A stretch of 64,000 bases of DNA, taken from assembly GCF_046630315.1 (NCBI RefSeq), contig NZ_LQBD01000015.1, positions 17,967 to 81,966 on the forward strand, written 5' to 3'. The notes beneath the pieces are model-generated. The model saw only the letters and a list, made by a program, of their open reading frames with translations. It was not told the DNA's origin and ran no database searches. Positions 25,101 to 34,524 of this stretch are shown one piece after another (positions within the stretch are counted from its first letter, which is position 1; each line of letters opens with the position of its first letter). This DNA comes from Brucella anthropi_A. GTDB lineage: Bacteria; Pseudomonadota; Alphaproteobacteria; Rhizobiales; Rhizobiaceae. The translations under genes and the position numbers were made by a program.

Positions 25101-26077
25101 GCAGCCGCTCCCTGCTGCTCAAGGCCATATTCGGCGGCGGTTTCGATCTGGCGATGAAAGCGCATCTTGCGCACATATTCCATCGGGTCCTTCTTGACCA
25201 CGAAACTGCCGTCGGGAACATTCAGCCAGTCATAAAGCCGGGTCAGCATGAAGCGGAGGGCGGCCCCGCGCGCCAGAACCGGCAAGGCATCTGCTTCCGC
25301 CGCAGAAAGCGGACGAACCGAGGTATAGCCACGCAGAAGTGCCGCCCCCTTGGTGCGATTATAGGAAAAATCCTTCTCAAAGCACCATGCGTTCAGGCAA
25401 ACGGCGACATCGTAGGCCAGAATATCCGTGCATGCGAAATAGAAGTCGATGAAGCCCGAAAGCCTGTCGCCCAGAAAGAAAACATTGTCCGGGAAAAGAT
25501 CGGCATGGATCACGCCCTGCGGCAGATCGGCAGGCCAGTTCTTTTCCAGGAAATCCAGATCGGCTTCGGCCTCGCGGACAAGGCCCGGTTCCACCTTATC
25601 CGCACGTTCACGCGAGAGGTCCCACAATGGACGCCAATCGGCTAGCGTCAGGCCATTGCGGCGGCGCAGCGAAAAATCGGCGCCTGCCAGATGCATCTGG
25701 GCCAGCCCCTCGCCAACCGCTTCGCAATGCTCCACCGTCGGGCGGCGCATCCACATGCCCTCAAGGAAGGTGACAATTGCGGCGGGCCGCCCGGCAAGCT
25801 CACCGATCATCGTGCCGTCAAGGCGGATCACCGGCTGCGGGCATTCCAGACCGCGGCGCGCCAGATGCTGCATCAGCCCAAGAAAGAACGGCAAATCTTC
25901 ACGGTTGGTGCGCTTTTCATAGAGCGTCAGGATGAACGAGCCCGTCGTGGTGTGCAGAAGATAGTTGGAGTTCTCCACCCCTTCCGCAATGCCCTTGTAA
26001 GACGTCAGCGTGCCGATGTCATATTGCTGCAGGAAAGCGCCAAGCTCGATTTCATTGATATCCGTATAGACGGCCAT
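25097..26077 (-). CDS. thrB: Homoserine kinase (choline-kinase-like type)
   Basis: 326 aa ATP-dependent kinase making O-phosphohomoserine for ThrC. It belongs to the APH/ChoK-fold homoserine kinases rather than the GHMP type. The start MAVYTDINEIELGAFLQQYDIG and the catalytic loop VIHADLFPDNVFF with FIDFYFAC are characteristic. It lies 14 nt downstream of ispH and overlaps rnhA, giving a likely ispH-thrB-rnhA operon. The cotranscribed partners are functionally unrelated. Confidence 0.95.
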   Translation of the reverse strand: MAVYTDINEIELGAFLQQYDIGTLTSYKGIAEGVENSNYLLHTTTGSFILTLYEKRTNREDLPFFLGLMQHLARRGLECPQPVIRLDGTMIGELAGRPAAIVTFLEGMWMRRPTVEHCEAVGEGLAQMHLAGADFSLRRRNGLTLADWRPLWDLSRERADKVEPGLVREAEADLDFLEKNWPADLPQGVIHADLFPDNVFFLGDRLSGFIDFYFACTDILAYDVAVCLNAWCFEKDFSYNRTKGAALLRGYTSVRPLSAAEADALPVLARGAALRFMLTRLYDWLNVPDGSFVVKKDPMEYVRKMRFHRQIETAAEYGLEQQGAAA

Positions 26078-26091
26078 GCCGCTTATGTCCC

Positions 26092-27135
26092 TTATATGTC
26101 CTTGGGCATCAGTTTCGGAATGCCGACAAGCCGGTGTTCTCCGTTGACGAATGCCATATCCTGCGCCGTCAGTTCCACATCGCGAATTTCGCGGTTCACA
26201 AGGAAATTTTCGGTTTCCACGGTGGTTTCCGCCAGTTCGATCGTCACATCGAAACGTGCCTTGAAGGCATCAATGATTTCATCGACGATGATTTCAGGTG
26301 CCGAGGCCCCGGCCGACAAGCCCACCACCGCCACGTCGCCAATCCGGTCCCATTCGATATCGGCAGCGCGTTGGACCAGCATCGACATGCGCGCGCCCGC
26401 CTTCTCCGCAACTTCAACCAGGCGCTTGGAATTGGAGGAATTCGGCGCACCGACGATCAGGAACAGATCGCATCCGGGAGCGGCGGATCGCACCGCATCC
26501 TGCCGGTTGGTCGTGGCATAGCAGATCGATTCTGCCGCCGGGGCTGACAGGTTCGGAAAACGCGCCTGCAATTCCTCGATGATGCCCGCCGTGTCATCCA
26601 CCGAAAGCGTCGTCTGCGTCACGAAGCCCAGATTGTTCTCGTCATCGAAATGGCAATTGCGCGCATCTTCCACGGTTTCGATCAGCGTCACCGCGCCATC
26701 CGGCAGTTGGCCCATGGTGCCGATCACTTCCGGATGGCCGGAATGGCCGATCAGGATGACATGGCGACCGAGGCGCTGATGGCGCATGGCCTGCTTGTGC
26801 ACCTTGGAAACCAGAGGACACGTGGCATCGAGATAAAAGAGGTTCTTGGCTTGCGCATCGGCCGGCACCGACTTCGGCACGCCATGGGCGGAAAACACGA
26901 CCGGCTGGTTGCGGTGCTCCGCCGGGATTTCATTCAGTTCCTCGACAAAGATCGCGCCGCGCGACTGCAAGCCCTCGACCACATAACGGTTGTGAACGAT
27001 CTCATGGCGCACATAAACCGGCGCACCGTATTTCTTCAGCGCCAGAACGACGATCTGGATCGCCCGGTCCACCCCGGCGCAAAAACCGCGGGGGCCGCAA
27101 AGGCGAATTTCCAGAGGGGGGCGCTGATCGGTCAT
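26092..27135 (-). CDS. ispH: 4-hydroxy-3-methylbut-2-enyl diphosphate reductase
   Basis: 347 aa iron-sulfur enzyme for the last step of the MEP isoprenoid pathway (HMBPP to IPP/DMAPP). The conserved Cys residues are in RGFCAGVDRAI (C19), DATCPLVSKVH and SICYATTNRQDAV, with the EIVHN and SAHG motifs present. The ATG at 27135 (MTDQRPPLEI) matches the family start; an in-frame extension to 27312 overlaps the SURF1 gene end and is not credible. It is an essential gene in this lineage. Confidence 0.97.
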   Translation of the reverse strand: MTDQRPPLEIRLCGPRGFCAGVDRAIQIVVLALKKYGAPVYVRHEIVHNRYVVEGLQSRGAIFVEELNEIPAEHRNQPVVFSAHGVPKSVPADAQAKNLFYLDATCPLVSKVHKQAMRHQRLGRHVILIGHSGHPEVIGTMGQLPDGAVTLIETVEDARNCHFDDENNLGFVTQTTLSVDDTAGIIEELQARFPNLSAPAAESICYATTNRQDAVRSAAPGCDLFLIVGAPNSSNSKRLVEVAEKAGARMSMLVQRAADIEWDRIGDVAVVGLSAGASAPEIIVDEIIDAFKARFDVTIELAETTVETENFLVNREIRDVELTAQDMAFVNGEHRLVGIPKLMPKDI

Positions 27136-27217
27136 GAAGCGTGCTCGCAAGGTTCGGCGTGGCTTGAAATTCAATCTTGAAACTATGTCCCGGAGTTGGG
27201 CCGCAACGCGGTCATTG

Positions 27218-28009
27218 TCAACCCCTTCCCCCCTTATCCTCGCTGTCTTGGCCTGAAAATCGGTCTCCACCTTTCTCAAGGCGGCGATAGCGCCACAACC
27301 ATGTTCCGACAACCCCGATCAGGGCCAGAGCGAGGCCGTACCATGTTACCGCATACTGCAGATGGTTGTTGGGAAAATCGATAATCGTCACGCCGCCAAT
27401 GGGTAGACCACCCGGATTGGGCTTGTTGTCGGCATCGATGAAGAACGGCACGACCGCATCCAGATTTGGCAAACCGGCGCTTGTCCCCATCGCGACCCAG
27501 TCTTTCCAGTAGAAAATATTCTTGGGCGCATCATTGTCGGGCAGGAAGAAACCCGGCTTCGCCGACAATGGATCGCGTGCCAGACCGGTCACACTGACCG
27601 GGCCATCAACCTGCCCTTCCATCCGCGTTGCCGGATCTTTTTTCTCGTATGGAACAAAGCCGCGATTGACCAGAATGAAGCGTCCGTCTTCCAGCATCAG
27701 CGGCGTATAGACATTGTAACCGGCAGCCCCGTCATGCGTGGCCAGAAAATGCCGCTCACCCTGATGCATGAAGGTGCCCGAAACCGTCACCGGACGATAT
27801 TCGACGGTGCCTTCCTGCTTGTAGAGCTTTTCCATTTCCGACAGCGGCAATGGCGGTTCGTGAATGCGCTGTTCGGTCGATGCGATCAGCGCTTCCTTCC
27901 ATTGCAGGCGTTCCATCTGCCACGTGCCGAGCGCCAGCAGAATGACCAGCGCAATGGAGGACGCGATGACGACGCCCCATGGAAAACGCGATGTATGTTT
28001 CAGCGTCAT
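27218..28009 (-). CDS. SURF1-family cytochrome oxidase assembly protein
   Basis: 263 aa inner-membrane protein with TM helices at about residues 10-30 and 220-242 enclosing a periplasmic domain. The SURF1 signatures LGTWQMERLQWKEALI, ILVNRGFVP and the C-terminal HLQYAVTWYGLALALIGV are present. SURF1 aids heme a insertion into subunit I. The start ATG overlaps the DUF983 stop (ATGA). It closes the cta assembly block, 82 nt before ispH. Confidence 0.94.
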   Translation of the reverse strand: MTLKHTSRFPWGVVIASSIALVILLALGTWQMERLQWKEALIASTEQRIHEPPLPLSEMEKLYKQEGTVEYRPVTVSGTFMHQGERHFLATHDGAAGYNVYTPLMLEDGRFILVNRGFVPYEKKDPATRMEGQVDGPVSVTGLARDPLSAKPGFFLPDNDAPKNIFYWKDWVAMGTSAGLPNLDAVVPFFIDADNKPNPGGLPIGGVTIIDFPNNHLQYAVTWYGLALALIGVVGTWLWRYRRLEKGGDRFSGQDSEDKGGRG

Positions 28010-28389
28010 TTGTTGCTGTCCAGACGCCCCTGCTCGGCCTTGTGGCGATATTGCATATTGATGAGAATGCCCTTGGCCCATCGCATGGCCACAAGGCTGA
28101 GGATGATCGCAAGCGGCACCCACAGGATGAAGTGCACCCAGAGCGGCGGCCCGACATTCACTTCCATCCAGAGCGCGAGGCCGACGACGATGAAACCGAT
28201 GATCAGGATGACGAAAGCCGCCGGGCCGTCACCGGAATCCGCAAAGGAATAATCCAGCCCGCAAGCCTTGCAGCGCGGGGCGACTTTCAGAAAACCGTCG
28301 AACAGCTTCCCCTCGCCGCAACACGGGCAATGTCCGGCGATGCCGCTCTTTATGGGATCGACCGGAGGATAAATGTTCTGATCCGGCAT
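28006..28389 (-). CDS. DUF983 membrane protein with zinc-ribbon-like N-terminus
   Basis: 127 aa. Cys residues at 21, 23/24, 40 and 43 (HCPCCGEGKLF ... APRCKACGLDY) form a rubredoxin or zinc-ribbon-like knuckle, followed by two TM helices at about 58-105. The family is commonly found next to cytochrome oxidase assembly genes in Alphaproteobacteria, but its role is undefined; metal handling during oxidase assembly is an inference. It is coupled to SURF1 downstream. Confidence 0.85.
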   Translation of the reverse strand: MPDQNIYPPVDPIKSGIAGHCPCCGEGKLFDGFLKVAPRCKACGLDYSFADSGDGPAAFVILIIGFIVVGLALWMEVNVGPPLWVHFILWVPLAIILSLVAMRWAKGILINMQYRHKAEQGRLDSNK

Positions 28390-28420
28390 CGCGTTTCCCT
28401 TTTCAACATCGGTTCACAAA

Positions 28421-28450
28421 CAAAAGGCGGCCATGTTGCCAGGGCCGCCT
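28421..28450 (-). terminator. Rho-independent terminator after ctaE
   Basis: AGGCGGCC / GGCCGCCT (28425-28432, 28443-28450) is followed on the minus strand by TTTTGTTTG. It separates the ctaC-ctaE transcript from the DUF983-SURF1 pair, at least partly. Confidence 0.8.
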
Positions 28451-28472
28451 CGAAACTTGTCGCCACCGGCGA

Positions 28473-29351
28473 TCAACCGCCATGCATCGGCGCGCCCCAG
28501 CCGCCCCATACATAAATGGCGAAGAACAGGAACAGCCAGACCACGTCAACGAAGTGCCAGTACCAGGCAGCGGCTTCGAAACCGAAATGCTGCGTCGGCG
28601 TGAAGTCGCCGCCAATCGCCCGGAAGAGGCACACCAGAAGGAAGATCGTACCGATGATAACGTGGAAACCGTGGAAGCCGGTCGCCATGAAGAACGTTGC
28701 ACCGTAGATCGAATCCTTGAACGCGAATGGTGCGTGGATATATTCGTAGGCCTGCACGAAGGAGAACAGGACACCGAGAGCGACAGTGATCGCCAGGCCG
28801 GTAATCATGCCCTTGCGGTCATTGTGCAGCAGGGCATGGTGCGCCCAGGTCAGTGTCGTGCCCGACAGAAGCAGGATCACGGTATTGTAGAGCGGCAGGT
28901 GCAGCGGATCGAGAACCTCGATGCCCTTCGGAGGCCAGACGCCACCCGTAAATTCGGCGCGCGCCACCTGATGCACTTCATTCGGAAAGAGGCTGGCATC
29001 GAAGAACGCCCAGAACCAGGCCACGAAGAACATGACTTCCGAGGCGATGAACATAATCATGCCATAGCGCAGATGCAGCGACACGACACGGGTATGGTGC
29101 CCCTCATGCCCTTCCTTGATCGTATCGGACCACCAGCCATACATGCAGTAGAGCACGATGGCGAGGCCGATGAAGAAAATCCATGGCGTCACCACATTGA
29201 GGCCGAAGAACGGCAGCTCGCCTGCATTGATGTAACGCATCCAGGCAATACCGCCGACGGCAAGCACGAATGCACCCACGGAGCTCAGGAACGGCCAAGG
29301 GCTGGGCGCGATGATATGATAGTCGTGATTTTTCTGATGAACGTCGGCCAT
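28473..29351 (-). CDS. ctaE: Cytochrome c oxidase subunit III
   Basis: 292 aa integral membrane subunit with seven TM helices. The N-terminus MADVHQKNHDYHIIAPSPWP and the core FIASEVMFFVAWFWAFF (with the conserved Glu), TLTWAHHALL and WYWHFVDVVWLFLF define COX3. Together with CtaC and CtaD it makes an aa3-type oxidase in the inner membrane. The ATG at 29351 is the family start. Confidence 0.97.
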   Translation of the reverse strand: MADVHQKNHDYHIIAPSPWPFLSSVGAFVLAVGGIAWMRYINAGELPFFGLNVVTPWIFFIGLAIVLYCMYGWWSDTIKEGHEGHHTRVVSLHLRYGMIMFIASEVMFFVAWFWAFFDASLFPNEVHQVARAEFTGGVWPPKGIEVLDPLHLPLYNTVILLLSGTTLTWAHHALLHNDRKGMITGLAITVALGVLFSFVQAYEYIHAPFAFKDSIYGATFFMATGFHGFHVIIGTIFLLVCLFRAIGGDFTPTQHFGFEAAAWYWHFVDVVWLFLFFAIYVWGGWGAPMHGG

Positions 29352-29509
29352 GTCTCTCCCCGTAAATCCCCTTAGGGGCTCCTCTCTCGTACCTTCCTGC
29401 TTAACCCCCAACCGGGCTGCCAAGCAAGTCTGTCTGTAACAAGCGGTATCTCAATCAGAATAAAACCGCTTCAGTCTTTTGTCTTTGCGGCATTATGCGC
29501 CGCTCGGTC

Positions 29510-30121
29510 TCAGCTTCCGTTGTTTGACGTCTCAACCTTGGCATTCGCCACCGGCTTCGGCTTCTCGATCGGAAAGAATGTATAGGACAGCGTGATCGTC
29601 TTGACGTCCTTCAGGTCAGGATCGTTGACGATCTCCGGATCGACAAAGAACACGACCGGCATTTCCATGTCTTCGCCCGGCTGCAAGGTCGTATCCGTGA
29701 AGCAGAAGCATTCGACCTTGTTGAAATAGGCCCCTGCCCGACCCGGCGCGACGTTGAAGCTTGCGCGGCCATAGGTCGGCTCATCGAAGAGATTGCGCGC
29801 CTCGTATTTGATCATCGTCGTTTCGCCGATGCGGACCGTCACCTCACGCTGCACAGGCTTGAAATCCCATGGCAGGCCATTGGCCATGTTCGCGTCGAAA
29901 CGCACCTTGATGGTCTTGTCCAGAATGGTATCGGAATATTGCTCGACACGTTGTGTCGTGCCGCCATAGCCCGTCACCTGGCAGAAAATGCGGTAAAGCG
30001 GAACGGAGGCATAGGCTGCACCGATCATGCAGACAAAGAAAGACAGGCAAGCAAAAGCAATCGTTGCATTGGAACGCTGCTGCTTTTTCAGCTTTTGATC
30101 CTTCTCCCGCAGATCCGCCAT
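29510..30121 (-). CDS. ctaG: Cytochrome c oxidase copper chaperone CtaG (Cox11)
   Basis: 203 aa. One TM anchor lies near residues 18-38, followed by a periplasmic Ig-like domain with the copper-binding CFCF motif in NKVECFCFTDTTLQPGE. It delivers copper to the CuB site of subunit I. The start at 30121 follows a GGAGGA ribosome-binding site. It lies between a 61-aa membrane protein and ctaE, the usual rhizobial order. Confidence 0.95.
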   Translation of the reverse strand: MADLREKDQKLKKQQRSNATIAFACLSFFVCMIGAAYASVPLYRIFCQVTGYGGTTQRVEQYSDTILDKTIKVRFDANMANGLPWDFKPVQREVTVRIGETTMIKYEARNLFDEPTYGRASFNVAPGRAGAYFNKVECFCFTDTTLQPGEDMEMPVVFFVDPEIVNDPDLKDVKTITLSYTFFPIEKPKPVANAKVETSNNGS

Positions 30122-30141
30122 TTTCTCCTCCCAGATGATTT

Positions 30142-30327
30142 TTAAAGCGGCCGCACCAGAATATTCGCGCCCAGTTTCGCAATCGTGCCGACGTAAACAA
30201 GGAGCACAAACAGCGCCAGCGCGATTGCCAGTCCCCACGAGCGATTGCGCTGGGCTCGCTTCTGCTGCTCCGTCGGAACAATCAATTCCAGCTTGCTGTC
30301 CACCGGCTTTTGTGCGGTTTTATCCAT
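30142..30327 (-). CDS. 61-aa single-pass membrane protein of the cta operon
   Basis: 61 codons between ctaB and ctaG, starting at 30327, where its ATG overlaps the ctaB stop (TGATG). A charged N-terminus (KLELIVPTEQQKRAQRNR) is followed by one TM helix at about 31-52. Position and topology match the small CoxF-like or hypothetical ORF that occurs between ctaB and ctaG in Alphaproteobacteria. An oxidase assembly role is inferred from context only. Confidence 0.8.
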   Translation of the reverse strand: MDKTAQKPVDSKLELIVPTEQQKRAQRNRSWGLAIALALFVLLVYVGTIAKLGANILVRPL

Positions 30328-31274
30328 CAGAACACTCCAAAGGCGGCCAGCGCCTTCATGACCAGCGCTTCCACAAGCAGCACCGCAAACAATCCCGACA
30401 GGTAAAGCAGCGAGAAACGGAACAGCTTGCGGGCAGCGGCCAGCATTGCAGATTGCGAACCGGCAGCCCACAGGCGCCACGCATAATAAACGAAAGCCAG
30501 GCCAAGCAGCGTCGAGATCGCGCCATAGACAGGGCCTGCGAAGCCCAGCACCCACGGCAGAACGCCGACCGGCGCCATAAGGATCGCATAGAACAGCGCC
30601 TGACGCCGGGTCGAAAGCTCACCCTTCACGTTCGGCATCATGGGGATGCGCGCTGCTTCATAATCATTGGCTGAAAAGAGCGACAATGCCCAGAAATGCG
30701 GCGGCGTCCACAGGAAGATAATCATGAACAGGACAACACTGTCCCAGGTGATCTCGCCGGTCGCGGCGGCCCAGCCGATCATCGGCGGAAATGCGCCCGC
30801 AGCACCGCCGATAACGATATTCTGCGGTGTCGAACGCTTCAGCCACATCGTATAGATGACGGCATAGAAGAAAATCGTGAAAGCGAGCAACGCAGCCGCC
30901 AGCCAGTTGACCATCAGCCCAAGCGTGATGACGGAAAAGGCGGAAAGTGTCAGGCCGAAAGCCAGCACCTGGCCGGGCGCGATGATGCCCGCCGGAATGG
31001 GCCGGTTGCGCGTGCGCTTCATCACCGCGTCGATATCGGCATCATACCACATGTTCAGCGCGCCGGACGCTCCGGCGCCGACGGCGATGCACAAGATGCT
31101 GATGGCGGCAAGGACAGGGTTCATATGTCCCGGTGCGACCACCAGCCCGACCAGCCCGGTGAAGACCACGAGGGACATCACGCGGGGCTTCAAAAGAACA
31201 AGGTAATCGCGCGCAGTCGCCTCGGAGAGAGCGAGCGAATCGTCGGTACCTGCGTTTTTTTCCACCAGAGACAT
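30327..31274 (-). CDS. ctaB: Protoheme IX farnesyltransferase (heme O synthase)
   Basis: 315 aa UbiA-family prenyltransferase converting heme b to heme o for the oxidase. The first Asp-rich region NMWYDADIDAVMKRTRNRPIP and the LKPRVMSLVVFTGLVGL first helix are clear, with about nine TM segments in all. The ATG at 31274 is preferred; the upstream in-frame 77 residues are low-complexity and overlap the ctaD terminator hairpin. The next gene overlaps its stop. Confidence 0.96.
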   Translation of the reverse strand: MSLVEKNAGTDDSLALSEATARDYLVLLKPRVMSLVVFTGLVGLVVAPGHMNPVLAAISILCIAVGAGASGALNMWYDADIDAVMKRTRNRPIPAGIIAPGQVLAFGLTLSAFSVITLGLMVNWLAAALLAFTIFFYAVIYTMWLKRSTPQNIVIGGAAGAFPPMIGWAAATGEITWDSVVLFMIIFLWTPPHFWALSLFSANDYEAARIPMMPNVKGELSTRRQALFYAILMAPVGVLPWVLGFAGPVYGAISTLLGLAFVYYAWRLWAAGSQSAMLAAARKLFRFSLLYLSGLFAVLLVEALVMKALAAFGVF

Positions 31275-31468
31275 TTTAACTTCAAAAACCTCAAGTTCAC
31301 CGGTCCGGACACCGCGCCCCCTACAGCGCGGATCGGCACCAATCACAACAATGTCCTCCCGGAAACCATTCTGTTTCCACCGGAAATGCCGTGCCTGATG
31401 GCCGACTTTTCGTCTACCGGCGACGGGCGGAACAGAATGCCGCCCGCCAATAGCACATTTTACAAGGC

Positions 31469-31497
31469 CGGGCGAAGTCTTTTCCGGACTCCGCCCG
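31469..31497 (-). terminator. Hairpin after ctaD
   Basis: CGGGCG-A-AGTC pairs with GACT-C-CGCCCG (31469-31479, 31487-31497), 9 nt past the ctaD stop. There is no strong T-run, so it may attenuate rather than stop transcription into ctaB. Confidence 0.5.
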
Positions 31498-31505
31498 ACG
31501 CACAA

Positions 31506-33182
31506 TTACTTGATGCGCGGCAACTGTTCCCACTGGTGGAACGGCGGCGGCGACGAAAGCTGCCATTCCAGCGTGGTTGCACCTTCACCCCACGGATTTG
31601 CACCGGCTTCACGCTTCTTCGCGAATGCCTCGAAGACATTGTAGAGGAAGATCAGGACGGCGAAGCCCGAAATATAGGAGCCGTAAGACGACACCATGTT
31701 CCAGCCCGCATAGGCATCAGGATAGTCGATGTAGCGGCGCGGCATGCCGGCCAGACCAAGGAAATGCTGCGGGAAGAAGACCAGGTTCACACCAACGAAT
31801 GTGACCCAGAAGTGCAGCTTGGCCGTGAACTCATTGTACATGTAGCCGCTCATCTTCGGGAACCAGTAGTACCAGCCCGCGAAGATCGCAAACACTGCAC
31901 CAAGCGATAGCACGTAATGGAAGTGCGCCACGACGTAATAGGTGTCATGCAGTGCGCGGTCGAGACCGGCATTGGCGAGCTGAACGCCCGTTACACCGCC
32001 AACGGTGAACAGGAAGATGAAGCCGATCGCCCACAGCATCGGCGCCCGGAAGGTGATCGAGCCGCCCCACATCGTCGCGATCCATGAGAAGATCTTGATC
32101 CCTGTCGGAACCGCGATCACCATCGTGGCGAACACGAAGTAACGCTGCGTATCGAGCGACAGGCCGACCGTATACATGTGGTGGGCCCAGACGACGAAGC
32201 CGACGACACCGATCGCGACCATGGCGTAAGCCATGCCGAGATAACCGAAGATCGGCTTGCGCGAGAAGGTCGATACGATGTGGCTTACGATGCCGAAGCC
32301 CGGCAGGATGAGGATGTACACTTCCGGGTGCCCGAAGAACCAGAACAGGTGCTGGTACAGAATCGGATCACCGCCGCCATCGGGCGCGAAGAAAGTCGTT
32401 CCGAAGTTGCGATCGGTCAGCAGCATGGTGATGCCACCAGCCAGAACCGGCAGCGAAAGCAGAAGCAGGAACGCCGTCACCAGCACGGCCCATGCAAAGA
32501 GCGGCATCTTGTGCAGCGTCATGCCCGGTGCGCGCATGTTGAGGATCGTGGTGATGAAATTGATCGCACCGAGGATCGACGAGGCACCGGAAATGTGGAT
32601 GGCGAGGATGGCGAAGTCCACAGCCGGTCCGGGCTGGCCCGAGGTCGAAAGAGGCGGATAGAGCGTCCAGCCGCCGCCCGGACCCCAGCCGCCGGGCGCG
32701 GATGGCATGAACAGCGAGATCAGCAGCAGAAGCAGCGCTGGCGGCAGAAGCCAGAACGAAATGTTGTTCATGCGCGGGAAGGCCATGTCCGGCGCGCCGA
32801 TCATCAGCGGCACCATCCAGTTGGCGAAACCGCCGATCAGCGCCGGCATGACCATGAAGAAGATCATGACCAGAGCATGCGCCGAAGTGAACACATTGAA
32901 CATCTGCTTACCGGCATCGAGCGCGGCGTCGCCCTCAACACCGTAGACCATGGATGCAAGGCCATGGAAAATCTGGATGCCCGGCTCCTGGAGTTCGGCG
33001 CGCATCGCGATGGACAAGGCGCCGCCGATGATCCCGGAGATGATTGCAAAAATCAGGTACAGTGTACCGATGTCTTTATGATTGGTCGAGTATACCCAAC
33101 GAACCCAGCCATGCGGCTTGTGATCGCCATCTTTATCATGGGCATTTTGGGCACCATGTTCGTGAGCTGCTGTGCCAGCCAT
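31506..33182 (-). CDS. ctaD: Cytochrome c oxidase subunit I
   Basis: 558 aa, twelve TM helices, carrying heme a and the heme a3-CuB centre. Heme/copper ligand regions are visible: WFFGHPEVYILILPGFG (the CuB His and cross-linked Tyr), VWAHHMYTVGL (CuB His pair) and VVAHFHYVLSLGA (heme a3/a His). It is a canonical aa3 family A enzyme with the YILILPG motif. Downstream of ctaC by 41 nt. Confidence 0.98.
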   Translation of the reverse strand: MAGTAAHEHGAQNAHDKDGDHKPHGWVRWVYSTNHKDIGTLYLIFAIISGIIGGALSIAMRAELQEPGIQIFHGLASMVYGVEGDAALDAGKQMFNVFTSAHALVMIFFMVMPALIGGFANWMVPLMIGAPDMAFPRMNNISFWLLPPALLLLLISLFMPSAPGGWGPGGGWTLYPPLSTSGQPGPAVDFAILAIHISGASSILGAINFITTILNMRAPGMTLHKMPLFAWAVLVTAFLLLLSLPVLAGGITMLLTDRNFGTTFFAPDGGGDPILYQHLFWFFGHPEVYILILPGFGIVSHIVSTFSRKPIFGYLGMAYAMVAIGVVGFVVWAHHMYTVGLSLDTQRYFVFATMVIAVPTGIKIFSWIATMWGGSITFRAPMLWAIGFIFLFTVGGVTGVQLANAGLDRALHDTYYVVAHFHYVLSLGAVFAIFAGWYYWFPKMSGYMYNEFTAKLHFWVTFVGVNLVFFPQHFLGLAGMPRRYIDYPDAYAGWNMVSSYGSYISGFAVLIFLYNVFEAFAKKREAGANPWGEGATTLEWQLSSPPPFHQWEQLPRIK

Positions 33183-33223
33183 GGAATTCGCTCCCGTTTT
33201 TCAACAGTCTTGGCGTTCGGGAT

Positions 33224-34108
33224 CTAAAGACCCGCCGCAGCCACCTTATCGTTTGCGCCACCTTCAACAGCGGCCTGAAGCGCCTTGTTCGCACCGTTCA
33301 GATCCGATCCCGCAGCGGCGATCCAGGTCTGATACTGATCTTTTGAGACAACGCGCACGGCAATCGGCATGAAGCCATGATCCTTGCCGCAAAGCTCGGA
33401 GCACTGACCGTAATACAGGCCTTCCTTGTCCGCCTTGAACCAGGCTTCGTTGATGCGGCCCGGAACAGCGTCCATCTTCACGCCGAACGCCGGGATGGTC
33501 CAGGAATGGATCACGTCGGCGGCGGTGACGAGAAGGCGAACCGTTTCGCCAACCGGAACCACGACTTCATTGTCGACAGCCAGAAGACGCGGATAACGCG
33601 CACGATCCTCTTTCCCGGCGGCGGCGCGATCGGCATCCTTCAACAGAAGGGAATCGAAGCTGACCGGATTATCGACCTGATATTCGTAACCCCAGTACCA
33701 CTGATATCCCGTCGCCTTGACCGTCAGCGTCGGATCTTCAGGCGAATATTGCGCCGTCAGAAGCTGGAAGGACGGAACCGCGAGGAACAGCAGAATGATG
33801 ACCGGCCCAACGGTCCAGATCACCTCGATAGCGGTATTGTGGCTGGTTTTGGATGGCTCCGGATTTGCGCTGGCGCGAAAGCGCAGCACGACCCAGACCA
33901 GCAAAAACAGAACCAGCAAGGTAATGGGAATGATAAACCAGAGCGTATAACGCTCAAACCAATGAATCTGTTCGGCAATCCCAGTCGCTGCGTCCTGAAA
34001 TCTCCATTCCCAGGGACGCGGCTGGTCCGCGAAAGCGGCACCAGTCGTCCACAGCACTGCAAGAGCGCCGCCGAAGGCGCCCCTCGTTGTGGCAACAATC
34101 TTATCCAC
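33224..34108 (-). CDS. ctaC: Cytochrome c oxidase subunit II
   Basis: 295 aa. The signal sequence ends near GAAFADQP, followed by two TM helices (FIIPITLLVLFLLVWVV; VIWTVGPVIILLFLAVP) and the periplasmic CuA domain with DVIHSWTIPAFGVKMDAVPGR and the CxxxCxxxHxxM site GQCSELCGKDHGFM. It accepts electrons from cytochrome c. I choose GTG 34108, which is preceded by GGGAGAG; ATG codons further upstream would bury the signal peptide. First gene of the cta operon. Confidence 0.95.
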   Translation of the reverse strand: MDKIVATTRGAFGGALAVLWTTGAAFADQPRPWEWRFQDAATGIAEQIHWFERYTLWFIIPITLLVLFLLVWVVLRFRASANPEPSKTSHNTAIEVIWTVGPVIILLFLAVPSFQLLTAQYSPEDPTLTVKATGYQWYWGYEYQVDNPVSFDSLLLKDADRAAAGKEDRARYPRLLAVDNEVVVPVGETVRLLVTAADVIHSWTIPAFGVKMDAVPGRINEAWFKADKEGLYYGQCSELCGKDHGFMPIAVRVVSKDQYQTWIAAAGSDLNGANKALQAAVEGGANDKVAAAGL

Positions 34109-34524
34109 CAGAACTCTCTCCCTTTTCGCCCTTTCGAGCTGGACGCCGGACGCTAAAGACGGCCGCATCCCCCGTCGGCGTTCAAACCACACCTTAGCGC
34201 ACACCGCAAGGAAGGCGAATATGTTCCTGTGCGGCATTTTTGCGCGCAGCCCCCATGCGGAAAAGCCAATGTTCAAGCTTATTCAATGTACAGGAAGGGG
34301 CACAGGAAGGGTTCGCCTCCACCGCGAAAACTTGGGAAAACCGCAGGAAACCCATAATGAAGCCATGATTTGACAAGACGTTTCTTTTAACGTGCCGCGT
34401 GACAATCGATGCAACAGACGGTATCACCGTTGCGATGATGGCCAAGACCGTTAAACGCCAGTCACGGCGCTTTTCATGGCCAATGCAGCGCGTTAACGTC
34501 CCGGTGATTCGATCTGGAGATTTC

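Noticed and set aside
34109..34276. N-terminal extension of subunit II to ATG 34276
   Set aside because: It would place 56 residues before the signal peptide; GTG 34108 with GGGAGAG upstream fits better.
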